This document shows positions 34,127 to 43,397 of a DNA stretch of 43,427 nt, piece after piece. Each line of letters starts with the position of its first letter. Position 1 is the stretch's first letter. Position numbers and translations under genes: made by a program. Where the stretch lies: NCBI GenBank assembly GCA_013377095.1, contig JACAAY010000041.1, positions 1-43,427 of the forward strand. The letters are read 5' to 3'. A model generated the notes under the pieces. It was not told where the DNA came from. It worked only from the letters and a program-made list of their open reading frames with translations, and did no database searches. Origin of the DNA: Desulfuromonadales bacterium. GTDB taxonomy: Bacteria > Desulfobacterota > Desulfuromonadia > Geobacterales > Pseudopelobacteraceae.

Positions 34127-36754
34127 TCAGCCATCAGCCTTCAACCTTGCAATTTCCGCCCGTAGTTCCGCTTCCAAGGATTTAGCCTCGGTGATGTTTG
34201 TAAAGGTGATTACTGCACCGCCGATCACATCCTCCATAGTGCGGTAAGGCATGATGCGCACCGAATACCAGCAGCTGTCGGTGGTGGCTATCTGCCTCTC
34301 CGAAAAGACCAGCGTTCGCAGCACTTCCTTCGTTTCTTCGATCATCTCGGGATAGTGCAGGTTGTTGACAATGTCGGAGAGTGGACGACCCACGTCAGCC
34401 GGGATCAGTTTGAAGAGTTTGTCGGCTCCGCTGGTAAAACGCCGCACATGGAGTTTGTTGTCCAGGAATACGGTGATGATTTCCGTGCTGTTGAGCAGGT
34501 TGCGCATGTCGTCGCTCACCCGTGACATCTCATCCATTTTGGACTGCTGCTCGGCGTTGACTGTCTGCAGCTCTTCATTGAGGGACTGCATCTCTTCCCG
34601 TGAGGTGGTCAGCTCTTCGTTGGTGGATTGCAGCTCTTCGTTGGTGGACTGCAGTTCCTCATTGGTGGATTTGAGCTCTTCCTGCGAGGATTGCATCTCC
34701 TCGCGGGTCGTCTGGAGTTCTTCGCGGGTGTGCTGGAGTTCCTGCTCCAGTTCCAGAATCCTGGCATTTCCCGCTTCACCCGGTTTGGAGCGCCGCGATG
34801 CTTTCTTTTCCTGGGGCGTTGCCACGTCATAAAAGACGATCATCACCATCCCCCGCAGCGACTCCGGCTCTTCTATGGCCTGGACCGTGACGTCAACGAG
34901 CTGGGTGCCGCCGTTGGTTCCAACCTTGAGCCCCTTGACCGTGATCGCCCCGCTTTGCCGCTGTGCCTTCTGGAAGGCGCTGCCCAGTTCAAAGCGCAGC
35001 CCTTCACGGGCCATGGCGAAGATGTTCCAGTTGGCCTTGCCTGCTGCCGGCTCAAGGTATTTGCCGGTCCGTCCGCTGATATAGATGATATCGCCCTTGT
35101 CGTTGACCAGCACGGCCGGCGGGGAAAAGTGTTGCAGCAGCAGTTGGTCAGCCAGGGTCTGGAGATTGGCTGCGGGTTTCAGCATGGGTGACTCCTTGGA
35201 AATTCCCGGCAGGGCCGGGATAAACGAGGGTGGAAAGGCAAGCTGTTCGGCCTGCCGCAGGGATTCCCGGCGCTGGAAAAGTCTCGACTTGATGTTGAGC
35301 TGTGCGAAGAGATCGGTGAAAGAGCTGATGGTCTCGGCGCTCCCCAGAAACAGAACCCCGCCCGGGATCAGGCTGTAGTGAAAGAGTGGCAGAAGTTTTT
35401 TCTGCAGTTCCGGTGTCAGGTAGATCAGCAGGTTGCGGCAGATGAGGATGTCCAGCTTGGTAAAGGGGGGATCCATGATGATGTTCTGCGTGGCAAAGGT
35501 GACCATCGCCCGGATCTCCTTGCAAATCCGGTAGCCGTTTTCTTCCTGGACAAAAAAACGGCTCAGGCGCTCGGAAGATACATCCGCGGCAATGTTGGCC
35601 GGATAAAACCCGGTGCGAGCCTTGTCGATGCCGTCCCGGTCCAGGTCGGTGGCAAAAATCTGCAGTTTGAAATCCTGTGGGGGCTTGAGCTGTTCCAGCG
35701 TCTCCTTGAAAACCATGGCCAGCGAGTAGGCTTCCTCCCCGGTTGAGCAGCCTGTTGACCAGGCGCGCAGCATCCCGCCGTCAGGGTGATGTGCCAGAAT
35801 GGTCGGGATGGCTTCTCTCTGAAGGTGCTCCCATGCCGCCGGATCTCTGAAAAAGCTGGTGACCCCGATCAGAAGTTCCTTGAAGAGCAGTTCCACCTCC
35901 TGGCTGTTTTCCTGCAGATAGCGGACATAGGCAGCGATGCGGTTGATCTGGTGAATGCCCATGCGCCGCTCGACCCGGCGGTAGATGGTGTTCTTCTTGT
36001 ACAATGAAAAGTCGTGACCGGTCTTGGAGCGCAGCAGGATCAGGACTTTCTCCAGGGCGCTCTGGTCTTTCTCCTCCAGGGGTAATTCCGGTTTGGAAAT
36101 GATGATGGCGTGCTTGAGGTAGTCGACGATCTTTCCGGGAAGTTCTTCCGCCGGGGCAACCAGGTCGGCCAGGCCGGCCAGGATGGCGCTGCGGGGCATG
36201 CTGTCAAACTTGGCCGTGGCAGGCTCCTGCACCAGCCCCAATCCCGCATGTTCCTTGATTGCCCTGAGTCCTGCGGTGCCGTCCGAGCCCATGCCGGAGA
36301 GGATCACGCCGATGCTGCGTTCATGACAGTCTTCGGCCAACGAGCGCAGGAAGAAATCGATGGGGAGGCGCAGGCCGCGGGGCGCCGTTGGTTCAAACAG
36401 GTGCAGCGCACCATGGAGAATGGACATGTCCCGGTTGGGGGGGATCACATAGACGCAGTCCGGCTTGACCTGCATCCGGTCCCTGACCTGGAAAACCTCC
36501 ATCACGGTGGCGCGCTGGAGCAGTTCGGGCATGATCCCCTTGTGGGTCGGGTCAAGGTGCTGGATGATGACAAAGGCCATGCCGCTCCCTGCGGGCACAT
36601 GCCCCAGGAACTGTTCCAGCGCCTCCAGGCCGCCGGCAGAGGCACCGATGCCGACAATGGGAAAGGATACGTTTTTGTCCACGGGCCTGTCTTCCATGAC
36701 GGATGGCGTCTCTCGATCAGTATGGTTGTCTGTCATTTTTGATTGTTTTTTCAT
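34127..36754 (-). CDS. CheB-CheR fusion protein with coiled coil and PAS domain
   Basis: The 875-aa protein starts with a CheB methylesterase domain (about 30-215) with active-site motifs G-I-G-A-S-A-G-G, Q-H-L-D-P and G-M-G-S-D-G-T. A CheR methyltransferase follows (about 230-490): S-F-F-R-D, W-S-T-G-C-S-T-G-E-E-A-Y-S, D-L-D-R and I-L-I-C-R-N-L-L-I-Y. After a PAS-like part (about 530-650) comes a heptad coiled coil (about 660-760, repeated S-T-N-E-E-L-Q) and a final PAS domain. No receiver precedes CheB. Such fusions usually act in non-classical two-component signalling, and no che operon is nearby. The start codon has a poor ribosome binding site; ATG at codon 7 is possible. It is 76 nt upstream of the hybrid kinase. 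Confidence 0.94.
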   Translation of the reverse strand: MKKQSKMTDNHTDRETPSVMEDRPVDKNVSFPIVGIGASAGGLEALEQFLGHVPAGSGMAFVIIQHLDPTHKGIMPELLQRATVMEVFQVRDRMQVKPDCVYVIPPNRDMSILHGALHLFEPTAPRGLRLPIDFFLRSLAEDCHERSIGVILSGMGSDGTAGLRAIKEHAGLGLVQEPATAKFDSMPRSAILAGLADLVAPAEELPGKIVDYLKHAIIISKPELPLEEKDQSALEKVLILLRSKTGHDFSLYKKNTIYRRVERRMGIHQINRIAAYVRYLQENSQEVELLFKELLIGVTSFFRDPAAWEHLQREAIPTILAHHPDGGMLRAWSTGCSTGEEAYSLAMVFKETLEQLKPPQDFKLQIFATDLDRDGIDKARTGFYPANIAADVSSERLSRFFVQEENGYRICKEIRAMVTFATQNIIMDPPFTKLDILICRNLLIYLTPELQKKLLPLFHYSLIPGGVLFLGSAETISSFTDLFAQLNIKSRLFQRRESLRQAEQLAFPPSFIPALPGISKESPMLKPAANLQTLADQLLLQHFSPPAVLVNDKGDIIYISGRTGKYLEPAAGKANWNIFAMAREGLRFELGSAFQKAQRQSGAITVKGLKVGTNGGTQLVDVTVQAIEEPESLRGMVMIVFYDVATPQEKKASRRSKPGEAGNARILELEQELQHTREELQTTREEMQSSQEELKSTNEELQSTNEELQSTNEELTTSREEMQSLNEELQTVNAEQQSKMDEMSRVSDDMRNLLNSTEIITVFLDNKLHVRRFTSGADKLFKLIPADVGRPLSDIVNNLHYPEMIEETKEVLRTLVFSERQIATTDSCWYSVRIMPYRTMEDVIGGAVITFTNITEAKSLEAELRAEIARLKADG

Positions 36755-36907
36755 AATGGTTAAATGTATCAGTAATTCATTAAATGAGCCAAAGAAATTT
36801 TGGTGCGAAACTGCCTGCTGGTGCGGGTCTCGGGCAGCAGCGCATTACTCCAGGGTAAAACGGCGGAAGCACCACCTCTTGATCTCTTCAACTGCCAGAG
36901 AGCCTGA

Positions 36908-37534
36908 TCAGAGCTTTGGAATCCGTATGCGACTGACCATAAGTGAGCCGGATACCGCGTAAAGCAGGGCCAGCGGATGAAGGGTGAAACCGGCAAACAC
37001 GAACTGCCCGAACCAGAGGTTCTCGCGCACTGCGCCCTGTGAGACAGCCCACGCCATCATCATTACCAACAGCAGTGACGTTGGGATGGGAGTTCCTTCG
37101 AAGTATTTTACTTTACCTTCATCCCCGGACAGCGCCTCGGCCGTGACGTTGTAGCGTGCAAGCCGGGACACCCCGCAGGCAACAAAACAGGTCAGAATGA
37201 TCCGGTCATAGAGGCCCTGCATTCCGCAACCATAGCCAATCACGGCCGGGGCTACGCCGAAGGAGATGATGTCGGCCAGGGAGTCGAGTTCGCGACCCAG
37301 CACGGAATGCTTCCGTCGCCAGCGCGCAATCCGTCCATCCAGGACATCGAAGATCAATGCGGCAAAAACCATCCCGCATGCATAGTAGACATGGCTGACA
37401 TCGGTCGTTTGCAGATAGGTCAGCACGGAAAACAGTGCCCCGGTACCGCAGACCGCGTTTGCCAGGGTGAACCAGTCGGCAAGCTGGAACTCTCGAATCA
37501 GGGAGAAGGGTTTTTGTGGTTTTTGTGTCTTCAT
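36908..37534 (-). CDS. pssA: CDP-diacylglycerol-serine O-phosphatidyltransferase
   Basis: PssA makes phosphatidylserine from CDP-diacylglycerol and serine, the first step to phosphatidylethanolamine, in the inner membrane. The CDP-alcohol phosphatidyltransferase motif D-G-x2-A-R-x8-G-x3-D-x3-D is complete (D-G-R-I-A-R ... G-R-E-L-D-S-L-A-D, about 65-88). The 208-aa protein has about six membrane helices. E-F-Q-L-A-D-W-F-T-L-A-N-A-V-C-G near the start is characteristic of the short bacterial type. GGGAG lies before the ATG. No decarboxylase gene (psd) is beside it. It is the last gene of a same-strand run from pfkA. Confidence 0.92.
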   Translation of the reverse strand: MKTQKPQKPFSLIREFQLADWFTLANAVCGTGALFSVLTYLQTTDVSHVYYACGMVFAALIFDVLDGRIARWRRKHSVLGRELDSLADIISFGVAPAVIGYGCGMQGLYDRIILTCFVACGVSRLARYNVTAEALSGDEGKVKYFEGTPIPTSLLLVMMMAWAVSQGAVRENLWFGQFVFAGFTLHPLALLYAVSGSLMVSRIRIPKL

Positions 37535-37572
37535 GGCGGACAGAATCTCCCAGGGGGTTACAACGCGATGAT

Positions 37573-38679
37573 TCAGACCAGCACTGATTGCACGGGACGC
37601 CTCAGCGACTGGGGCATTCTCGGGCCTCGGCCAAAGCGAACAACAAGATCCGGTCTGTTGCTGCCAATTCCGAGGAACGTGGCAAACTGCGGGCGCAACG
37701 CCGATACTTCGACCGGCTGATTGAGCATTGCGGTACGAATGCCCAAAGTGGTTGCCTGCAGGGCAAAGCGCTCATAACAACGTCCGACCTCAACCCAACG
37801 CGCCCGGTCATTGGACTCCGAGAAAAAAATCGCAATTCCCGCCGAACTGCGGATATGTCGTGTGTATTTGTCGTTCTCGTTTTTTTTCGTAAAGAACATG
37901 CCGAAGAGCAGGCTCCCCAGCCAGCGTGGCACGGACGGGTTTTCAGATGTTCCGGAAAAGAGTCCATCCCCGGTCCTGATTGCCTCATCACCGTTAAAGC
38001 GAATCCACGTTTCCAGTTCTTCGACAAAGGCGGGATCGTTCATTTGAGCTGTGTTGCCTGCAACGACATACTCGAGCACCTGCTCCAGCGCCGCTTTTTC
38101 GGTGAGAAAGAGGACCCTGACACCATCTCCCGTTCCGCTGTGTTCAAGAAGGCTCAATTCACCGGTTGACAGAGGTTTGCCGTCGAACTCCGCGCGAGTG
38201 CACTGACGCTCGGGTATTGCCTGGAACAGCGGTGAGACATCCGCCCTGGCAGGCTCAAGGTTGATTTTGATCCCACCCGCTGCAGTGGCGTTAAAGCGTG
38301 CTTCCCCCTTCAAGCCATTCGCCCGTGCCGCCTGTATCAAATTTTCGGTTGCACATCCAAGCGATACGAACAGGTGATGGTCGTCCGGATCAACTGCCGG
38401 GCATTGTCGAGCAAGATCGGGCAGTACGGAGATGGCCTGTTCTTCTATATGAAACTTCCAGCACTGCGTGTTATGACTTGAAGGAGCGAGGGTTGCATAG
38501 CGTACAAGCTCGCGCTGGAGCAGAGAACTGTCATGGATCCGGCTTTCGTCATGGCGCCAGGTCCTGCGCGCGGCAGCTTTGTAATTTTCATTCAGTGTTA
38601 CCGAGGAACAAGCCCCCAGGGTCAGCGGTCCAGCGGCCATTGCCGCTGCGGAAAGGATGAACTGTCTGCGAGTGACCAT
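37573..38679 (-). CDS. Exported nitroreductase-like (Acg-type) protein
   Basis: The N terminus M-V-T-R-R-Q-F-I-L-S-A-A-A-M-A-A has a twin-arginine signal, with a lipobox-like T-L-G-A-C near residue 24, so it is probably Tat-exported and lipid-anchored. The body of 340 residues has two nitroreductase-like halves: A-T-L-A-P-S-S-H-N-T-Q-C-W at about 61-73, V-S-L-G-C-A-T-E-N-L-I-Q-A-A at about 105-118, and G-R-C-Y-E-R-F-A-L-Q-A-T-T-L-G-I near the end. This is the Acg-like group that may bind FMN. An exported flavoprotein would need folded export, consistent with Tat. The substrate is unknown. Gaps of 38 nt to both neighbours suggest an operon. Confidence 0.85.
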   Translation of the reverse strand: MVTRRQFILSAAAMAAGPLTLGACSSVTLNENYKAAARRTWRHDESRIHDSSLLQRELVRYATLAPSSHNTQCWKFHIEEQAISVLPDLARQCPAVDPDDHHLFVSLGCATENLIQAARANGLKGEARFNATAAGGIKINLEPARADVSPLFQAIPERQCTRAEFDGKPLSTGELSLLEHSGTGDGVRVLFLTEKAALEQVLEYVVAGNTAQMNDPAFVEELETWIRFNGDEAIRTGDGLFSGTSENPSVPRWLGSLLFGMFFTKKNENDKYTRHIRSSAGIAIFFSESNDRARWVEVGRCYERFALQATTLGIRTAMLNQPVEVSALRPQFATFLGIGSNRPDLVVRFGRGPRMPQSLRRPVQSVLV

Positions 38680-38717
38680 TGTGGAACCTCTGGGCCATAT
38701 TATTTACACCACCCTGT

Positions 38718-39413
38718 CTAGAGAACCGTTCCGAAGAGCCTGCCGACCCCGGCGGTGACTCCCATGGCGAGCGCTCCCCAGAAGGAAACGCGCAGCGCGC
38801 CCCTGACAATGGACGCGCCACCGGCGTATGCGGCTGTTCCCCCCAGAATGACCAGCGTGACCAGGGCTGTTGCAAATGAAACTTCGGTAACCCATGCTGA
38901 AGGCGACAGCAGTACGGTTGCAATGGGAATGATTGCGCCCACGGAGAAGGAAAGCGCAGAGACAAGAGCGGCCTGGACAGGCCGCGCCCGCAGGACTTCC
39001 GTTATGCCGAGTTCATCTCGGGCGTGCGCTCCCAGCGCATCACCGGACATCAGTTTCTCCGCAACCAGCCGGGCCAGTGGTTGATCAAGCCCCCGGTTGA
39101 CATAAATGGTCGTCAGCTCGGTGAGTTCGCTCTCCGGCTGCGATTCCAATTCGCGTTTTTCTCTGCCGATGTCCGCACCTTCGGTGTCGGCCTGGGACTG
39201 AACCGATACGTATTCACCAGCTGCCATTGACATTGCGCCGGCCACTAGGCCTGCCACTCCGGTCAGAAGTATACCATGCTGCGGAGCGCCGGAGGCGGCT
39301 ATGCCAACGACGAGACTGGCAACCGAAATGGTACCGTCGTTGGCTCCCAGAACAGCGGCTCGAAGCCAGCCGATTCGACTCGATTTATGGTACTCATGAT
39401 GAATGTGGAACAT
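38718..39413 (-). CDS. VIT1/CCC1-family membrane transporter
   Basis: The 231-aa protein opens with the family motif R-A-A-V-L-G-A-N-D-G-T-I-S-V-A-S-L-V-V-G (about 18-37) and G-A-M-S-M-A-A-G-E-Y-V-S-V (about 59-71), followed by a cytoplasmic loop rich in Glu (E-K-R-E-L-E-S-Q-P-E-S-E-L) and three C-terminal membrane helices. VIT1/CCC1 proteins move Fe2+ or Mn2+ out of the cytosol; the Glu-rich loop fits metal binding. There is no fused ferritin domain. It starts 9 nt after gap, implying cotranscription. A GGGAGAGG site precedes the ATG. Confidence 0.92.
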   Translation of the reverse strand: MFHIHHEYHKSSRIGWLRAAVLGANDGTISVASLVVGIAASGAPQHGILLTGVAGLVAGAMSMAAGEYVSVQSQADTEGADIGREKRELESQPESELTELTTIYVNRGLDQPLARLVAEKLMSGDALGAHARDELGITEVLRARPVQAALVSALSFSVGAIIPIATVLLSPSAWVTEVSFATALVTLVILGGTAAYAGGASIVRGALRVSFWGALAMGVTAGVGRLFGTVL

Positions 39414-39422
39414 TACCTCTCC

Positions 39423-40532
<1,110 letters not shown>

Positions 40533-41504
40533 CTATCGCGCCAATACGCGCGCCAAATCAAGCAGATGCATATCCAGTGTTTTTGTGTTGGCTACGACGT
40601 CCGAGAGCGGGGTGGATGCGATCTCGCCTTTGATCAGACCCACCAGTTCCCCCTGTTTGCCGTTTGCCAGCAGCTCCACTGCTGCTGCGCCGGACCGGGT
40701 ACCCAGCAGCCGGTCAAACGAGCCGGGTGCTCCCCCCCGCTGGACATGCCCCAGCCTGGTTACCCGTAGTTCGAAGCCCAACCGCTCCTGGTGCTCCTGG
40801 AAGTAGTGTTCCATCTCTTCCGCATTGTAGCGGGCGCCTTCGGCAACCACCACAATGGCGTGTGCCTTGCCATTGTCGTACGCGGCGCGCAGCTCTCCGG
40901 CCACGTCTTCGGGGTCGGTCTCCTGTTCCGGAACGATCACCGCCTCGGCCCCGCCGGCTATGGCGGCCATCAGGGCCAGGTACCCGCATTTTCTCCCCAT
41001 CACCTCGACCAGGAACGCACGGTGGTGCGAGGATGCGGTGACCTTCAACCGGTCAATTGCCTCCAGCGAGACGTTCAGCGCCGTATCCACCCCGATGGTG
41101 ATATCGGATCCATACAGGTCGTTGTCAATGGTCGATGCCACGCCGACAACCGGAAAGCCCAGCCGGGACAGGGCGTGAGCGCCAGTCTGGGAGCCATTGC
41201 CGCCGATGACGACCAATGCTTCGATGGAATTCCGCTCAAGTTGAGACAGGGCATTTCGTTGGCCGTCACCGGTCTTGAATTCGGGACAGCGGGCACTGCC
41301 GAGCATGGATCCACCCAGCTGGATGATGCCGCTCACTTCACGTTCGCCAAGGGGAAGGATGTCGCCCGTAATCAAACCGGCGTACCCCTTGCGGACGCCG
41401 AACACATCCCAGCCTTTGGCGAGTCCGATCTTCACCACTGCCCGGATGGCGGCATTCATGCCAGGGGCGTCACCCCCGCTGGTCACTACGGCAATTCGTT
41501 TCAT
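40533..41504 (-). CDS. pfkA: 6-phosphofructokinase
   Basis: The 323-aa enzyme phosphorylates fructose-6-phosphate, the committed step of glycolysis. G-G-D-A-P-G-M-N-A-A-I-R is at 11-22, the active-site T-I-D-N-D and M-G-R-K-C-G-Y motifs are intact. The ATP/Mg motif, G-G-D-G-S in the E. coli enzyme, reads G-G-N-G-S (about 101-105). The Gly at the fourth place favours ATP over pyrophosphate use; Asn for Asp is unusual by comparison with E. coli. Start 41504 has a GGAG site. It is the first gene after sigma-54 unit F and begins a five-gene same-strand run. Confidence 0.94.
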   Translation of the reverse strand: MKRIAVVTSGGDAPGMNAAIRAVVKIGLAKGWDVFGVRKGYAGLITGDILPLGEREVSGIIQLGGSMLGSARCPEFKTGDGQRNALSQLERNSIEALVVIGGNGSQTGAHALSRLGFPVVGVASTIDNDLYGSDITIGVDTALNVSLEAIDRLKVTASSHHRAFLVEVMGRKCGYLALMAAIAGGAEAVIVPEQETDPEDVAGELRAAYDNGKAHAIVVVAEGARYNAEEMEHYFQEHQERLGFELRVTRLGHVQRGGAPGSFDRLLGTRSGAAAVELLANGKQGELVGLIKGEIASTPLSDVVANTKTLDMHLLDLARVLAR

Positions 41505-41556
41505 GGTTTTTTCTCCGTTTATGGCGCAATAACGAGGGATATCCAGATGGTTGATC

Positions 41557-41571
41557 GCAACTAACATGCCG
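41557..41571 (-). promoter_or_regulatory. Sigma-54 promoter (unit F) of pfkA
   Basis: Minus-strand CGGCAT, GTTAG, TTGC. The core GTTAGTTGCGA is shared with the promoters at 3939 and, but for the last base, 29037. The predicted start near 41546 is about 41 nt before pfkA. Confidence 0.86.
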
Positions 41572-41654
41572 AAGTGGACAGGTGGGTGTTGAGGGTGCAA
41601 CGGTCTGTTTGTGTGGAGTAAAATAAGATGGAGGAGGGTGGGGAGTGGAGTAAT

Positions 41655-41701
41655 CCGTCAGCGGAAACCGTCATGTTTAACATAACTGCCATATGTGACG
41701 G
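41655..41701 (-). promoter_or_regulatory. 47-bp upstream activating element (unit F)
   Basis: Minus-strand CCGTCACATATGGCAG, TTAT, 7 nt, ATGACGG, 7 nt, TGACGG. It is the closest copy to the consensus, 83 nt from the promoter at 41557. Confidence 0.88.
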
Positions 41702-41771
41702 ATTTGGTTGCGGCATGGATCATCGCCAGATTGCATATTATGTTTTGCCCGATGCCCTGTGATTTCCGAAG

Positions 41772-42131
41772 ATGCTGCTTACCTATTTATGCTCGCCATA
41801 CCCCTCCGGTTCCATGCCTGCACTATTTCCAGCTTCAGGCGTTGCTTCCCGTCAGATTGCTATTACACTTAAGGCTGTCAATGCGGTGCTTCCCGGGCCG
41901 ACCCGTTCGGAGGGTGTTGACGAGTTTGTGGCTAAGCTGAGTGGCGGCAAACCATTCGAGGGTTTTGAAATGGAATTTTTCCGGACCATGCGGCCGACAT
42001 CACTGTTCAAGAGATTTGCCACCACCGAAGAGGTTGCCACCATGGTCGCCTACGTCTGCAGTCCGCTCTCTGCTGCTATCAATGGCGCAGCCTTGAGGGT
42101 TGATGGCGGCGTCATCAAATCTTGTTTTTGA
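41772..42131 (+). pseudogene. Short-chain dehydrogenase remnant (C-terminal part)
   Basis: From V-N-A-V-L-P-G-P-T-R-S onward this frame is the end of an SDR protein: the P-G-P-x-x-S/T cofactor turn, R-F-A-T-T-E-E-V-A-T-M-V-A-Y-V-C-S-P and I-N-G-A-A-L-R-V-D-G-G-V. The Rossmann T-G-x3-G-x-G and the Y-x3-K catalytic pair are missing, and residues before V-N-A-V do not look like SDR sequence. About 84 of the usual 250-265 residues remain. It is not expected to be active. The breakpoint lies near 41870, close to unit F. Confidence 0.8.
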
Positions 42132-42160
42132 CACCATTTGCATCTTAAAGGAGCATACAT

Positions 42161-42559
42161 ATGGATATGAACACAGCCTATGCCTTTGGCAAGACGGTCG
42201 CGGCTCCCTTTGCGGCAACGGAGAAGAAGGTCCGAGAAGAGTTGCAGAAAGAGGGTTTCGGTGTTCTCTCCGAGATCGATATCGCTGCCAAGTTCAAAGA
42301 AAAACTGGGCAAGGAATTTCGCAAGTATGTCATTCTCGGCGCCTGCAACCAAGGGCTGGCCTGGGAGGCTTTTGGCAAGGAAATGAACATCGGTACCCTG
42401 CTCCCCTGCAACGTGGTCGTTTACGAAGCCGATGGCGGTGAGACTGCGGTGATGTTCATGGACCCGGTGGCGGCGTTGTCGCTGATCGGCAACCCGGAGG
42501 TCGCCAGCCTGGCCGGCATGGTGAAGGAGAAGCTTGAACGGGTCTTGGCGCTGGTGTAA
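42161..42559 (+). CDS. DUF302 protein, 132 aa
   Basis: AAAGGAG lies upstream of ATG 42161. The 132-aa protein has the DUF302 pattern: an F-x-x-T-x-x-x-V-R-E-E-L-Q-K-E-G-F-G-V-L-S-E-I-D strand-helix-strand start (about 18-42), Y-V-I-L-G-A-C-N (about 57-64) and L-L-P-C-N-V-V-V-Y-E-A-D (about 81-92). The C terminus is a helix (V-K-E-K-L-E-R-V-L). The fold is a small alpha/beta domain; some members bind ligands, but the function is unclear. Single Cys residues in the G-A-C-N and L-P-C-N motifs are typical. It follows the SDR remnant by 29 nt and converges with cobO. Confidence 0.9.
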   Translation: MDMNTAYAFGKTVAAPFAATEKKVREELQKEGFGVLSEIDIAAKFKEKLGKEFRKYVILGACNQGLAWEAFGKEMNIGTLLPCNVVVYEADGGETAVMFMDPVAALSLIGNPEVASLAGMVKEKLERVLALV

Positions 42560-42615
42560 GACGGTAGGGATCGGTGGGTTGGATATTTTCAGCTATGAGT
42601 CAGGGCTTTCCGGTA

Positions 42616-43197
42616 TTAATAGTCGATTCCGGGCTGGGGTTCGATACCGGCGCGATAGGCGTGTTTAATCTCGTTGACCTCGCTGACCGTGTCGGCCAGC
42701 TCGATCACCTGCGGATGGGCATCACGGCCGGTGAGAACCAGATGCAGTCCCGGCGGTTTGTCGCGCAGGATTTGCAGCACCTGTTCCAGATCGACCAGCT
42801 TGAGCTTGAGGGCATTGTTGATTTCGTCAAGAATCAGAAGATCGATCGTACCTGAGACCATCCTGTCTCGGACTAAATCCAGGGCGTCCTGGGCATTGTC
42901 CCGGTGTTCAGTCCAGGGATAGGGATTGCCCTGGATGCCGCAGAATCCCTTACCGGTGGCATGCAGCTCAATGGCGCAGTTCATCTGCTTGATGCCATCC
43001 CACTCACCTGAGTACAGATCTCCCTTCATAAACTGTATGATGCAGACCCGCATCCTGTGCCCGCAGGCGCGCACAGCCATCCCCAGCGCCGACGTGGTCT
43101 TTCCCTTGCCGTTGCCGGTAATGACCACAATCAGCCCCTTGCGCTCCTTTGGTTCGAAGTGGTCGATCCGGTCCGGTTGCGTTCCACGCGAATTCAT
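42616..43197 (-). CDS. cobO: Corrinoid adenosyltransferase (CobO/BtuR type)
   Basis: The enzyme transfers the adenosyl group of ATP to reduced corrinoid, making adenosylcobalamin. The P-loop G-N-G-K-G-K-T-T-S-A-L-G (about 29-40) and the downstream motifs (C-I-I-Q-F-M-K-G, L-L-I-L-D-E-I-N-N-A-L, V-L-T-G-R-D-A-H-P) define the family. Length 193 aa is normal. ATG 43197 overlaps by 4 nt the stop of a short frame that is probably a broken cytochrome gene (43211-43349 region), so translation may be coupled to it. No other cobalamin gene is in the window, and no cobalamin riboswitch was seen in the visible upstream 230 nt. Confidence 0.93.
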   Translation of the reverse strand: MNSRGTQPDRIDHFEPKERKGLIVVITGNGKGKTTSALGMAVRACGHRMRVCIIQFMKGDLYSGEWDGIKQMNCAIELHATGKGFCGIQGNPYPWTEHRDNAQDALDLVRDRMVSGTIDLLILDEINNALKLKLVDLEQVLQILRDKPPGLHLVLTGRDAHPQVIELADTVSEVNEIKHAYRAGIEPQPGIDY

Positions 43198-43210
43198 GGC
43201 GAGTTGTTAT

Positions 43211-43349
43211 TCATGATGCTGGTGAGAAAAAGAATTGGGTACCGGTACACAGTTCTTTTCCCCGCTCCACGGAAGGTGCATCGAGCGCAATCGCAGGCAC
43301 TGCCAGTGCGAGCACGGCAATAAGGATGGTTGATGGGTTTTTTCTTCAT
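43211..43349 (-). pseudogene. Broken c-type cytochrome gene: signal peptide and start only
   Basis: An excellent ribosome binding site (GGAAGGAG) precedes ATG 43349. In the ATG frame the product is Cys/Arg-rich and unconvincing. One base shift at the A6 run at codons 2-4 gives a perfect signal peptide (S-T-I-L-I-A-V-L-A-L-A-V-P-A-I-A) followed by A-P-S-V-E-R-G-K-E-L-C-T-G-T-Q, the usual beginning of a small periplasmic cytochrome c (E-R-G-K-x-L-F). It then stops, with no CXXCH. So the gene has both a frameshift in the A run and a lost 3' part. The ATG frame itself runs to 43194 and overlaps cobO. Confidence 0.6.
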
Positions 43350-43371
43350 TCTGCATCTCCTTCCGGAATCA

Positions 43372-43397
43372 GACGTTATGTCAAACTCCATAACGTC
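43372..43397. promoter_or_regulatory. 9-bp inverted repeat upstream of the cobO group
   Basis: GACGTTATG and CATAACGTC are perfect arms around an 8-nt spacer, 23 nt upstream of the ATG at 43349. It may be an operator. A T-rich tract follows on the plus strand, so a terminator for that strand cannot be excluded. No sigma-54 promoter was found here. Confidence 0.5.
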
